The position numbers and the translations under genes were made by a program. The notes under the pieces were generated by a model, which ran no database searches, was not told where the DNA came from, and worked only from the letters and a program-made list of their open reading frames with translations. Shown piece by piece: positions 54,483 to 63,559 of a DNA stretch of 64,000 bases (the first letter of the stretch is position 1; the number at the start of each line of letters is the position of its first letter). This stretch comes from Chloroherpeton thalassium ATCC 35110 (GTDB lineage: Bacteria > Bacteroidota > Chlorobiia > Chlorobiales > Chloroherpetonaceae): assembly GCF_000020525.1 (NCBI RefSeq), contig NC_011026.1, positions 3,229,457 through 3,293,456 of the forward strand. The letters are read 5' to 3'.

Positions 54483-57400
54483 TTAGGGTTCTCTTTCGCC
54501 TAAGAGCTCTCGCAACGCATTGACCAGAACGGCCTTCCCAAATGGCTTGATTAAAAACTTGTCGATGCCATAATTTTTAGCGGTTTCCTCATTTATTTTT
54601 TCGCTGAATCCTGTGCAAAGAATCACCGGCAAATCAGGGCGGATTTTCTTTATTTCCATTGCCAATTTATCGCCGGAGATCATTGGCATGCTTAAATCTG
54701 TCACGACTAAGTCGAACGCGCTTGGATTATCACGCAAGGCTTCAAACGCATCAATGCTGCTTGTAAAGGATGCCACCTGATAGCCAAGTTGCACCAAAAA
54801 CTTTTTTTGCACATTTACAATCAGCGTCTCGTCATCAACCAGCATGATTCGCCCCATTCCTTTGCGAAAACTTTCCTCAAGCAACGGCTTTGCTTCTTCT
54901 TTGACTTTTTCAATCAACGGGAAATAGACATGAAATGCGGTTCCATTTTTGAGTTCGCTTTCTACCGCAATATATCCCTGATGCGATTTGACAATGCCGT
55001 GCACCACAGCCAAGCCCATTCCTGTGCCTTTTCCTTTTTCCTTTGTTGTGAAATACGGCTCATAAATTCTGTCTAAAATCTCACGCGGAATGCCGCCGCC
55101 CGTATCGGCTATACTAATTTTCAAGTAACTTTTGTTCTGCAAATCCGGCACCTGAAGCCCCATGAGTTCAGCCGTTCGTGCGTTTTCAACAGACAAGACA
55201 AGCTTACCGCCATTTTCCGACATCGCCTGGACGGCATTGGTGCACAGATTCATAAGCACTTGATGAATCTGTGTTGCATCACCCAAAATGTTGGTGTTGC
55301 TGGCTTTTACGTTAGCCGAGATATCGATGGTGGCGGGAATGGTTGATCGGAACATTTTCGCAATTTCTTTTACAATACTGCCAATCTGAATAGGTCCTTT
55401 TTCATGTTCCGTCCGATGGCTAAACGTCAAAATTTGATTAACCAATTCTTTTGCACGCTTACTGGCGACCAAAATTCCTTTCAAATTTTCATCGATCTCG
55501 CTATCTGCTGGCTGGTTTAATGCGGAAAGATCCTCGCGCGAAAGCTCGGCATAGCCCATAATCATTGCTAAAATGTTATTAAAATCATGCGCAATGCCGC
55601 CGGCCAGCGTACCAATGGCTTGCATTTTTAGCGATTGCCGAAGTTGGCTTTCTAATTTTTTTCGCTCTTCTTCCGCTTTTTTGCGGTCAGTGACATCATT
55701 GGCATAAACAAAAAATCCCAGCACTTCACCTTGCTCATTTTTATCTGGAATGAACTGAACATCCATGAAACACTTCTCTCCGTTAAGAAAACGCACTTCG
55801 CCCTCATAATGAACCATCGCACCAGACAAAACCTGATCTACATAGTGCCCCATTTTTTCATACGTTTGCTCACCAATAACATCGCGTATGGTATGCCCGA
55901 TTATTTTTTCATTTGGCTTTACAAAAGCTTTCTCGTAACCTTTATTTGCAAAAATATAGCGCAGGTCAGTTCCAATGTAGGAAATCATTGCTGGCAAGCT
56001 ATCAGCAATTAGCCTGATTTGGCGCTGACTTTTTTGCAGCGCTTCTTTCCATTGCTTGCTTTTAATCGCATTCAGAAATACCCGCCCGATAAATCGCAGC
56101 TTTCCAACAATATTTTTAGGCCAAACTTTCTCAAAATTCAGGCAATCCACCGTAATGACCACTGCCGCGTTTGCCTCTTCCTCCAGTAAAACTTTCACCG
56201 ATGCTTTAAAATTAAAATCCGGCACATTCATCCATTCAGGCGCATCTTCCGGCGATTCAATTACCAGCGAACCATAATGACGCAAATACGCAATAAGATT
56301 TGGGAAATAGCTTAATGGCTTTTTCTCTGAGAAATTCCTATTGCGAAGCGGTTGGCTGAGCCATTGATATGCAATACTGGGCGACATTTCGCCGTCGAAC
56401 GAGAAGGCCACCATTCCAACGCGATCAACTCTGACAAAAGAGCCAATCATCGCCAGCGACTCGTGAATGGCCGCATCTAACTGAGACATGGGAATATTGA
56501 CGAATTTGGCGGAAATCCGAGAAAGCAAGCTTTCCAACTTCAGATTTTCTTGAATTTCAAGTTCTGCCGCCTTGAGCTCAGAAATATCGCGGTTGATATT
56601 CAAAACATAGTTCTCGCCAACTTTTATATAGTCGATAAGCAGCCATCTTTTTTTGCCTGTCCTTAAATGAGGAAAAAATCCCTGCTCGTGATGCCTTAAT
56701 CCAGTTTTTAAAACCGTGCGAATTTTAGTAACCGTTTTGCGATCGTCCTCAAAAAAGTCCTCCACTGCTCGTCCAATAAACTGCCCGATCTCACTTTCAG
56801 AAGCGATATAGGCCGAGACGTTTGCTTTGGCCAAAATAATTCGGCCATCGCTTTTATACTCCCAAAGGAGCGCCGCATCAGGAATGGTGGTGAAGGTTTC
56901 CCGGAAGAGCCGCTCTCGCTCCATCAATGCCAATTCATAATTTCGTCGCTCCGTAACATTTTGGACAATTGCGCAGGACGCGTGCACATTTTCCGCTTCA
57001 TCGCGCACGTGCATCACGGTTACTTCGCCATAAGCAATATTTTTATTTTTTGTGATGAATCGCTTCAGCAAATGATAGTTGGTAATTGAACCCTGATGAA
57101 GTTCATCAATTAGCTCGTATTCTTCAGTTAAATCGTCAGGATGCGTGATTTTGGCCAGAAAATCTTTTATCGGCACCGCTTCCAATTCCGACTTTTCATA
57201 TTCCAGAAAATCAGCCAGCGCCTGATTCACGATAGGCTTTGTATTCAGGCCATTTTCCACCACCAATGTGGTTCCAAAAGGACTTCGCTCGATAAATTCA
57301 CGAAAGAGCAGCTCATTTTCGAGCAGGCGGCGCTCCATTTTTTTCTTCCTTGAAATGTCGCGTGCAATTGCCACCACCAGAGTTTCTCCGTTGGCGTCAA

Positions 57401-57818
57401 ACAAGATTGCGTTGATTTCAACTGGAATTTTTTCTCCAGATTTGGTTATCAGCGTTTTTTCAAAAAGATGCCGCTTTTCCTTTATAAAGTGCGCGGAAGT
57501 CGCCTCAAATTCTTTCGCATCTTCTTGTGCGCAAATCTGATGCGGCGTAAGCGTTCGCAATGCTTCTCTCGAATAGCCTAAAACTTCACAGACCTTATCA
57601 TTCACTTCGATAAAGTGCCCCATTTTATAAGGCTCTGCTTCATAGCGATGGATGAAAATAAAATCTTGAGTTTTGTTAAAGAGGATGTGGCAAAATTGCT
57701 CTTTTGCCTGAAGCTCTACTTTTAACCTTTCATTTTCAGCTTCTAATTCAGCAACTTGTTTGCGTAAGCAAGCGATGTCTTCTTCCAGCTTGCTTGTATT
57801 TTCATCTAACTTGGTCAT
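54483..57818 (-). CDS. soluble hybrid sensor kinase, multi-PAS with C-terminal receiver
   Basis: 1111 aa. An N-terminal coiled coil (1-40) is followed by three PAS units (about 45-160, 165-290 and 300-415), a GAF-like region (about 425-590), and a fourth PAS (about 600-715). The kinase core is intact, with the phospho-acceptor at about His744 in GGIAHDFNNILAMIMGYAEL, an LCTNAVQAM N-box and ADTGGGIP. The receiver (about 990-1105) has Asp in VVTDLSMPM. No membrane span is seen. Unlike the kinase at 21907 it keeps the His, so it can autophosphorylate. Signal and partner are unknown. Confidence 0.9.
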   Translation of the reverse strand: MTKLDENTSKLEEDIACLRKQVAELEAENERLKVELQAKEQFCHILFNKTQDFIFIHRYEAEPYKMGHFIEVNDKVCEVLGYSREALRTLTPHQICAQEDAKEFEATSAHFIKEKRHLFEKTLITKSGEKIPVEINAILFDANGETLVVAIARDISRKKKMERRLLENELLFREFIERSPFGTTLVVENGLNTKPIVNQALADFLEYEKSELEAVPIKDFLAKITHPDDLTEEYELIDELHQGSITNYHLLKRFITKNKNIAYGEVTVMHVRDEAENVHASCAIVQNVTERRNYELALMERERLFRETFTTIPDAALLWEYKSDGRIILAKANVSAYIASESEIGQFIGRAVEDFFEDDRKTVTKIRTVLKTGLRHHEQGFFPHLRTGKKRWLLIDYIKVGENYVLNINRDISELKAAELEIQENLKLESLLSRISAKFVNIPMSQLDAAIHESLAMIGSFVRVDRVGMVAFSFDGEMSPSIAYQWLSQPLRNRNFSEKKPLSYFPNLIAYLRHYGSLVIESPEDAPEWMNVPDFNFKASVKVLLEEEANAAVVITVDCLNFEKVWPKNIVGKLRFIGRVFLNAIKSKQWKEALQKSQRQIRLIADSLPAMISYIGTDLRYIFANKGYEKAFVKPNEKIIGHTIRDVIGEQTYEKMGHYVDQVLSGAMVHYEGEVRFLNGEKCFMDVQFIPDKNEQGEVLGFFVYANDVTDRKKAEEERKKLESQLRQSLKMQAIGTLAGGIAHDFNNILAMIMGYAELSREDLSALNQPADSEIDENLKGILVASKRAKELVNQILTFSHRTEHEKGPIQIGSIVKEIAKMFRSTIPATIDISANVKASNTNILGDATQIHQVLMNLCTNAVQAMSENGGKLVLSVENARTAELMGLQVPDLQNKSYLKISIADTGGGIPREILDRIYEPYFTTKEKGKGTGMGLAVVHGIVKSHQGYIAVESELKNGTAFHVYFPLIEKVKEEAKPLLEESFRKGMGRIMLVDDETLIVNVQKKFLVQLGYQVASFTSSIDAFEALRDNPSAFDLVVTDLSMPMISGDKLAMEIKKIRPDLPVILCTGFSEKINEETAKNYGIDKFLIKPFGKAVLVNALRELLGEREP

Positions 57819-58140
57819 GTCATTACATCAAACATTTTTCTACAAAAATCTTTTCAAAAACGCACAGGCGTTTTGCAATCATGTTTCGGGAGAAAAAGGG
57901 AAACGTCGACGGGCTTGAGCGTCTTATGCTAAGACGATTATACACAAAAACTTAGAGCAATTTAAAAGTTCAACTTGATTTTTTTACCCTGTTGAAGCAA
58001 GCCCTTGCGCGCAAAAAAGCAGAATCCGGTGGGATATTAGATGACGGGAGCGCGAAGCAGAAACCAATCATTTATCAGCTCTGAAAACTGATTCGCAGGA
58101 AATTCGTTTCCAGAGCTGAGCTTTGCGAAACCCGTTGCCA
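57819..58140. other. intergenic region between the hybrid kinase and the thiamine-binding-type gene
   Basis: 322 bp containing the kinase promoter on the left. I see no hairpin with a T-run, RNA gene or plausible small protein. Confidence 0.4.
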
Positions 58141-58443
58141 TTAATTTGCAAGCTTTGATTCGACGCTGTGGATTTTATCTTCCATTGTTTGTTCTCTGTC
58201 GGTTCTGGTGCCAACGCGAATGTTGGTAGCAATGCGCGGCGCGCCAAGTTCATGGACAACCTCATGGCAGCGTTTCACGGCGGCAAACACCTCATCCCAT
58301 TCGCCTTCTACATTCGTTCCATACGCATGAAGCTTGGTTTTTAAGCCCGCGTCTTGCAAAACCTTCTCACATGCGGCCACATATTTTGAAACAGAAACGC
58401 CAACGCCCATTGGAATTACTGAAAAATCTAAAATGACTTTCAT
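58141..58443 (-). CDS. MTH1187-family (thiamine-binding-type) small protein
   Basis: 100 aa with the family pattern VILDFSVIPMGVGVSVSKYVAACEKVL, KTKLHAYGTNVEGEWDEVFAAVKRCHEVV and PRIATNIRVGTRTDRE. Members form ferredoxin-like tetramers; some bind thiamine or its pyrimidine part. Function here is unproven. It stands alone; upstream (58535-58567) is a 9-bp hairpin of CTCATTTTT / AAAAATGAG with a long loop, without a TPP-riboswitch signature. Confidence 0.85.
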   Translation of the reverse strand: MKVILDFSVIPMGVGVSVSKYVAACEKVLQDAGLKTKLHAYGTNVEGEWDEVFAAVKRCHEVVHELGAPRIATNIRVGTRTDREQTMEDKIHSVESKLAN

Positions 58444-58715
58444 CGCTTTTTGAGTTTATTTTTTTAAAGGAAAAAGGGTTCTAACCGTCAGAAAAAATAG
58501 TCAGGGCTTTCTAAAAAAAAGAAATTTTTTATCTCTCATTTTTAGCAATTTTCATCCGAAAAATGAGCGACGACTTGGCCATTTTCGCACAGACAACCTT
58601 AGCTGAAACATTCGATCTGGCCGATAATTTTCAATGCAATTGCATTATGCTGCAAGACAACAACTTCCCACTTTAGCAACAGACAAAACCACTCGCATCA
58701 TTGAGAAATCAGCGT

Positions 58716-59996
58716 TCAAAGCGGGCGCACGAAATTGCAAGATGCGTATTTTTGCGCGTTGCCACTTTGAATAGCCTGCGCAAATGAGATAAGCCGTTTC
58801 GCGCGATTTTGCCACGAAAAATATTCCGCCGCAGCTAACACGCTGGCTTGCATTTTCGAATAAAGCGCCTCGTCGGTGCAAAGCCTGGAAATGGCCGCAA
58901 CGAGCGATTCGTGAGCATTCGCCGTGTCATAAAGCACGCCGTGATGCCCGTCTGTGACGAGATCTTCAACCGTTGGCAATTTGGCCGCAATCACGGGAAG
59001 ACCGACAGCGTAGTAATCGAAAATTTTGGTCGGGCAAGTCACCACAGCCGAGCGATAGGTCGGCTTATAAGTTGCAAGCCCAACGCTGGTTTCCTCACGC
59101 AAAAGCGCGGCCATATCCTTATGCGCCATCCAGCCTTTGAGCAAAAATGCGCCCTCGGGCAAGCCGGCTTCACGAATTTTTTTCGCCAACACTTCTATAT
59201 CACCGGATTTTAAGCCGACCCAAACCAGCGAAATGCCATCGGACGCAATAGCCTTGATGGCTTGAATCATCAAGTCCACATCGATGTGCGTCGTGAGCCG
59301 ACCGATATAAACGAGCCGTTTTTTTGAAAATTGTGGCAACGCTGCCGTTTTCATCTCCGGTGGCCTTGAACCAAGCGGCAAAACGGCTGTTGGAATTTTG
59401 ACGAAATCGGCGCGGTAAAGCTGGCATTGCGGACGCGTAATGCAAATCAAACCGCTGCATTGATTGAGCAAAAATTGCTCGAGCAATCGATAGGAAGAAT
59501 AGCGCTGCAAAAACGAAAGCGGCGGACGCAAGGGCAAATTCGGCAAATTCACCGTGCCGTGATAGCCATGCGCCTCAAAAAGCACGGTAAAACCAAACAG
59601 CTTTTTGAGCATCACCAAGTAAAATAAAAACGTGGTGTTGCGCGTGATGACGACAACGCGTTTGCCGTCCGGGCTGTTTTTCAGGATGTGACCAACCGCC
59701 CGCAGAAAGAAAATTTCCGACGATTTGACTTTTCCGAAAATCTTGCGTTGTAGCAGCTTCACCCGATAATTTGGGCGCGGCGCGAGGCCGAATTTTTCCT
59801 TGAGCAGCTCATCGGACGCCGCCGCCGTATCGCCTTCGATAATCAACGTGGTATGTTGGCCTTGCTCGGCGAGCGCATAGGTTGAAAATGTCGAAACCGT
59901 GGCCATCGGCGAAGCGTCAAGCCAGTTGAATTTATTGACAAAAAATAAGGTGTAGGGTAAATGTGTGCCTGTCGCTAAGCTTTTTTGATGAGGCAT
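58716..59996 (-). CDS. glycosyltransferase, GT-B fold
   Basis: 426 aa. N-terminal acceptor half, then the donor half RLVYIGRLTTHIDVDLMIQAIKAI, LKGWMAHKDMAALL and the EX7E-like YYAVGLPVIAAKLPTVEDLVTDG. There is no signal peptide and no membrane span. It would transfer a sugar in cell-envelope synthesis. The PAP2 phosphatase gene lies 133 bp upstream on the same strand and may share the pathway. Confidence 0.8.
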   Translation of the reverse strand: MPHQKSLATGTHLPYTLFFVNKFNWLDASPMATVSTFSTYALAEQGQHTTLIIEGDTAAASDELLKEKFGLAPRPNYRVKLLQRKIFGKVKSSEIFFLRAVGHILKNSPDGKRVVVITRNTTFLFYLVMLKKLFGFTVLFEAHGYHGTVNLPNLPLRPPLSFLQRYSSYRLLEQFLLNQCSGLICITRPQCQLYRADFVKIPTAVLPLGSRPPEMKTAALPQFSKKRLVYIGRLTTHIDVDLMIQAIKAIASDGISLVWVGLKSGDIEVLAKKIREAGLPEGAFLLKGWMAHKDMAALLREETSVGLATYKPTYRSAVVTCPTKIFDYYAVGLPVIAAKLPTVEDLVTDGHHGVLYDTANAHESLVAAISRLCTDEALYSKMQASVLAAAEYFSWQNRAKRLISFAQAIQSGNAQKYASCNFVRPL

Positions 59997-60129
59997 GATG
60001 TGCTACGGTCAAGTGCAATGTTGCATACCGAAGAAATCGGTAGTGATTTTTTCATAAGAAATCAGTTTGTTTGAAGCGTTGGCTTCAGATTTCGGTGAAC
60101 TTGCTTGGCGAATTACCAGCTCAAAAGCA

Positions 60130-60750
60130 TCAATCGAAGCGCTTTTGCCCGATGGATTTTGCTTGCCGTTTCTCTCGCCATATCATGATATAATTTTTAA
60201 CGACATAGCCATATGCCGTGTAGACAATCGAGCCGCTCAGCACGCCGATGAGCATTCCCGCGGCAATATCGCTCGGGTAATGAACGCCGACATACACGCG
60301 CGAGTAAGCCACCGCTGCGGCATAAATTGCTAAAAAGATGGCAAATGCTTTGTCTATTTTGTGGCCTGAGTTGGCAAAGAAGAGCCAAATCACGGTAGCC
60401 ACCGACGCGGTGTTGGCGGCATGAGACGAGGCGAAGGAATACGAACGCACCTGACGAACCAGCAAGCGAACCTCTTCAAGGGCGAAACAAGGCCGAGTCC
60501 GTTCAAACAGCGGCTTGAAAAATCCCGACGCCGTTTGGTCGGCAATTCCAATGGCGAGGCCGCAAAGAAAAATAATCGCAACGCCGTCCCACTTGCGACG
60601 CACCAAAACGAAAATCGCGGCAAACGCTGCAATCGGCCAAGACTGTTTGAACTTGGTGAGAAAAACCATCAGCACATCAAATACCGGATTCGCGACTGCT
60701 TCGTTGCCCAGCCGAAAAAGCCAAACATCAATCCCGTAAAGTGATTCCAT
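60130..60750 (-). CDS. PAP2-family membrane phosphatase
   Basis: 206 aa with about five predicted spans. The three phosphatase motifs are present: KPLFERTRP, SFASSHAAN and SRVYVGVHYPSDI (the His-Asp of the active site). Such enzymes dephosphorylate lipid phosphates such as undecaprenyl or phosphatidic acid derivatives at the membrane. The lipid substrate is not readable. It lies 133 bp upstream of the glycosyltransferase, consistent with an envelope-lipid role. Confidence 0.85.
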   Translation of the reverse strand: MESLYGIDVWLFRLGNEAVANPVFDVLMVFLTKFKQSWPIAAFAAIFVLVRRKWDGVAIIFLCGLAIGIADQTASGFFKPLFERTRPCFALEEVRLLVRQVRSYSFASSHAANTASVATVIWLFFANSGHKIDKAFAIFLAIYAAAVAYSRVYVGVHYPSDIAAGMLIGVLSGSIVYTAYGYVVKNYIMIWREKRQAKSIGQKRFD

Positions 60751-60784
60751 TTTTGTTTCCTCAGAAAAGTTTCGGTTGTCGGAG

Positions 60785-60824
60785 TTCCGTAAGGAGCTTT
60801 GGCGGCAAGGCGCTCCTTACGGAA
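60785..60824. terminator. long hairpin between yidC and the PAP2 gene
   Basis: A perfect 13-bp stem TTCCGTAAGGAGC (60785-60797) / GCTCCTTACGGAA (60812-60824), 14-base loop. There is no T-run, so it is either a rho-independent terminator of weak type or a repeat that stabilises the end of the yidC transcript. Confidence 0.55.
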
Positions 60825-60849
60825 TGAGTGAAAATGGTGGCGGCCTTCG

Positions 60850-62610
60850 CTATTTTTTCTTTCGCGCCGGTTTTGCCTTTTGCTTGGATTTGTCCTTCAA
60901 AACCACCGGCTCGGTTTCGGTGGTTTGGTTAATGTAGAATTGCTGCGCAATGCTGAACACGTTGAACATCAAGTAATACAAGCCGAGACCGGAAGGCATG
61001 TTGTTGAAGAAAATGAGCATCATGCCTGGGAAGAGGTACATCATAAACTTCATCTGATCGTTGGTTTGCGTGCTCGGCGTCAGCTTTTGCTGGAAAAAGA
61101 CGGCAACGCCCATCAGAATCGGAATAACGGAAACGTGGTCGCCATAAAGTGGAATGCTAAACGGTAAGTCCAAAATAGAGTCCGGCACGGAGAGGTCGTT
61201 CGACCAAAGGAATCCCTCTTGGCGAAGCTGAATCGATGAGCGGAACACATAGAACATGGCAAAAAGCAGCGGCATTTGGATCACCGTCGGCAAACAGCCG
61301 CCGAGCGGATTGACGCCCGCCTCGCGGTAAATGCCCGAGATTTCGGCTTGGAGCTTTTCCGGGTTGTCCTTGTATTGTTCTTGAATGGCTTTCAATTGCG
61401 GTTGCAACGCAGCCATTTTTTTCATGGACTTCGTGGAAGCCATTGTTAGCGGATAGGTCACCAGCTTGATGAACAGCGCGAACAGAATAATAATGACACC
61501 GTAGCTATCCACGTGGTTGTTCAAGAAGTTAAAAATCGGAATGATGAGATACTCGGCAAACGGTCGTGTGACCCACTCCCAGCCAAAATCGATGATTTTC
61601 TCAAGTTCCGAGCCGGTCGCTTTAACAAGATCATATTTCAGCGGCCCAATATAAACGCTGAAACGGCTATTGACAGTCGTTTGATCGGACGGAAGCTTCA
61701 GTTTTAGCGCCACCATGTAATCTTCAAAGACCGACTTTTCATCGTTTGTATTTCGGCTACCTTCCATGAAAACGCCTTCAGTCTCTTCTTTTGAGATCAG
61801 CCCAGCGACAAAATATTTGCTGCGCACGGCCACCCATTTGGCGTTGCCCGATGGCTGCTCTTTGTAGGTTTCGTCAACATGCGAGGCATCAAGCCGAAGC
61901 GTGCTGCCACCAAGATAAGCTTCAGCATAAGAATTTGTGGCTTCATCGTTTACATTTTTTTCCGCGTTGCTCAGACCACCAGTCCAAACCACTTGATACT
62001 CGTTGCCGGAAACAAACTTTCCGAAACCGGCCAAGTTCGTTTCGTAACCAAACTCGTAGCTATTACCGGAAAAAATGTAAGTAATTTCAATGCGCCGGCC
62101 ATCCTCGGTAGAAATCTCAAAAGGGATGCGAACTTTATTGTCGCCGGAAATTCTAAAATTTTTCTGATCTGTTTTAGGATCGAAGTAAAGCTCGCCGGTA
62201 TTAACCACTTTGCCATCGCGTGTCGCAAAAAAGAGCGAAAGCGTGCCATCTTCATTTGAAATCAAGTTGAACGGCTCGTGTTTATAATTCAAATAATCTT
62301 TTTGGATGAACGAGCGGAGTGTTGCGCCCTTTGTGGAAAGGGTTGCAGTGAAAAGATCGGTTTCAATTTGAATTTTCTTTTCCTCACCAACGGCAAATTG
62401 ACCTAACTCGCCGAATTTTTGCGTTGGGTTGGCCTTTTGAAGAGAATCCTGGACGAGCTGATTTTTTATGTCGATAGACTCGGCAACTGCTTCCAAACGC
62501 TCTTGCTGCGCTTTTTCTTCAGGTAATGGCTTTTTTGGCGCCATTAGCTGAAACCAAGCCATCATGATTAAAGCAATTAAAACAAGACCTATAAGTGTAT
62601 TTCTATCCAT
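60850..62610 (-). CDS. yidC: membrane protein insertase YidC
   Basis: Inserts and folds proteins in the inner membrane, with or without Sec. 586 aa, normal for the Gram-negative form. N-terminal span (TLIGLVLIALIMMAWFQL), a large periplasmic domain (about 60-340), and the conserved core with five spans: the YGVIIILFALFIKLVTYPLT segment, GGCLPTVIQMPLLFAMFYVF, and a final span. A basic tail (KQKAKPARKKK) contacts ribosomes. It is the fourth gene of the rpmH-rnpA-yidD-yidC order typical of the origin region. Confidence 0.96.
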   Translation of the reverse strand: MDRNTLIGLVLIALIMMAWFQLMAPKKPLPEEKAQQERLEAVAESIDIKNQLVQDSLQKANPTQKFGELGQFAVGEEKKIQIETDLFTATLSTKGATLRSFIQKDYLNYKHEPFNLISNEDGTLSLFFATRDGKVVNTGELYFDPKTDQKNFRISGDNKVRIPFEISTEDGRRIEITYIFSGNSYEFGYETNLAGFGKFVSGNEYQVVWTGGLSNAEKNVNDEATNSYAEAYLGGSTLRLDASHVDETYKEQPSGNAKWVAVRSKYFVAGLISKEETEGVFMEGSRNTNDEKSVFEDYMVALKLKLPSDQTTVNSRFSVYIGPLKYDLVKATGSELEKIIDFGWEWVTRPFAEYLIIPIFNFLNNHVDSYGVIIILFALFIKLVTYPLTMASTKSMKKMAALQPQLKAIQEQYKDNPEKLQAEISGIYREAGVNPLGGCLPTVIQMPLLFAMFYVFRSSIQLRQEGFLWSNDLSVPDSILDLPFSIPLYGDHVSVIPILMGVAVFFQQKLTPSTQTNDQMKFMMYLFPGMMLIFFNNMPSGLGLYYLMFNVFSIAQQFYINQTTETEPVVLKDKSKQKAKPARKKK

Positions 62611-62624
62611 GAGTTTTTATTGAT

Positions 62625-62888
62625 TTAAAAATCTTCGGGTCGGATTTTGTTTTTTGAAGGTGGAACTGGGTCGTAGCCCCCTTTCACAAATGGATTGCAT
62701 CTTAGAATGCGCCAAACGCTGAGCCAGGTGGCATAAAAAAAATTATGCGTGCGATATGCCTCCAACGCATAGCTGGAACAACTCGGATGAAACCGGCAGG
62801 AGGGCGGAAATAGAGGTGAAATGAAAAGCTTATAAAACCGAATGAGTAGAATCGGCAGGCTATTCATAATTTTCCAAACAATGGACAT
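62625..62888 (-). CDS. yidD: membrane protein insertion efficiency factor YidD
   Basis: 87 aa, usual size. The family signature is plain: [35 protein letters not shown] and [18 protein letters not shown], with three conserved cysteines in the first stretch. A small membrane-associated protein that assists YidC. It begins 3 bp after the rnpA stop and ends 14 bp before yidC, so the three are one transcript. Confidence 0.95.
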   Translation of the reverse strand: MSIVWKIMNSLPILLIRFYKLFISPLFPPSCRFHPSCSSYALEAYRTHNFFYATWLSVWRILRCNPFVKGGYDPVPPSKNKIRPEDF

Positions 62889-62891
62889 GGC

Positions 62892-63359
62892 TTACCCTTC
62901 CCGACCTGAATTCGTTTTTTCAATCGCAGTACATACCTTTCGTAAACATTTTCGCATGACCGACTGCATCTTTTGATAGCATGGCAATTTGTCTCCTGAA
63001 GCCTGAAACATGAAAGCGATGGCAAGCGCGCTACGGTGAAGCGAGCCTTGGCAAATTTCATTCTCTCCAAAAACGTCTTTTTGCGTGCGATAGGCTTCTC
63101 GCATCAATCGCTTGAGTTTATTTCGATCGGCTGCGGTTCGGACCATTCGCTTGCTGACCGCAAAAAGAACTTTCGGAAGCCCTTTTTCATGCGGAGCATC
63201 TTCTAAAGAAATAAATTTTACCTTTAAAAAAGAAACCCGAACCGTCGCGCCATTTGTATAAACTCGTTCAATTTGTTTTTTCAGGCAGAGGCGCTCGTAT
63301 TTACGAAGGGATGCTCTCCGTTCAGGGCTGCTACTGCCCGCAGCATCTATTGGAGGCAT
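62892..63359 (-). CDS. rnpA: ribonuclease P protein component
   Basis: The protein subunit that helps RNase P RNA cut 5' leaders from tRNA precursors. 155 aa, longer than the usual 110-130 because of a tail after the core. Landmarks are LRKYERLCLKKQIERVYTNGA (the basic N-terminal strand), AVSKRMVRTAADRNKLKRLMREAYR (the RNR motif). The ATG directly follows AGGAG with no spacer, an unusual ribosome-binding arrangement; initiation may be coupled to rpmH, whose stop is 21 bp upstream. Confidence 0.93.
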   Translation of the reverse strand: MPPIDAAGSSSPERRASLRKYERLCLKKQIERVYTNGATVRVSFLKVKFISLEDAPHEKGLPKVLFAVSKRMVRTAADRNKLKRLMREAYRTQKDVFGENEICQGSLHRSALAIAFMFQASGDKLPCYQKMQSVMRKCLRKVCTAIEKTNSGREG

Positions 63360-63380
63360 CTCCTCGAAATTTAATTTGGC

Positions 63381-63539
63381 TTATTTTTTGTTGCTTGTTT
63401 CGCTGCTAACAGTCAGGCGATGACGGCCTTTCGCGCGGCGTGCGGATAATACTTTTCGTCCGTTTTTGGTGGCCATGCGTGATCGAAACCCATGCTTATT
63501 GCGTCTCTTCCGGTTATGAGGCTGATATGTGCGTTTCAT
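63381..63539 (-). CDS. rpmH: ribosomal protein L34
   Basis: 52 aa, very basic, [20 protein letters not shown] at the start, then [19 protein letters not shown] as in every L34. The tail [12 protein letters not shown] is a little longer than the usual 44-46. It is the first gene of the leftward rpmH-rnpA-yidD-yidC block next to the origin. Confidence 0.98.
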   Translation of the reverse strand: MKRTYQPHNRKRRNKHGFRSRMATKNGRKVLSARRAKGRHRLTVSSETSNKK

Positions 63540-63559
63540 TTTCTTCTAAGTCTAATGTC

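Noticed and set aside
58444..58715. TPP riboswitch or small gene before the thiamine-binding-type protein
   Set aside because: No CUGAGA-type core; only a simple 9-bp hairpin with a long loop and no convincing frame.
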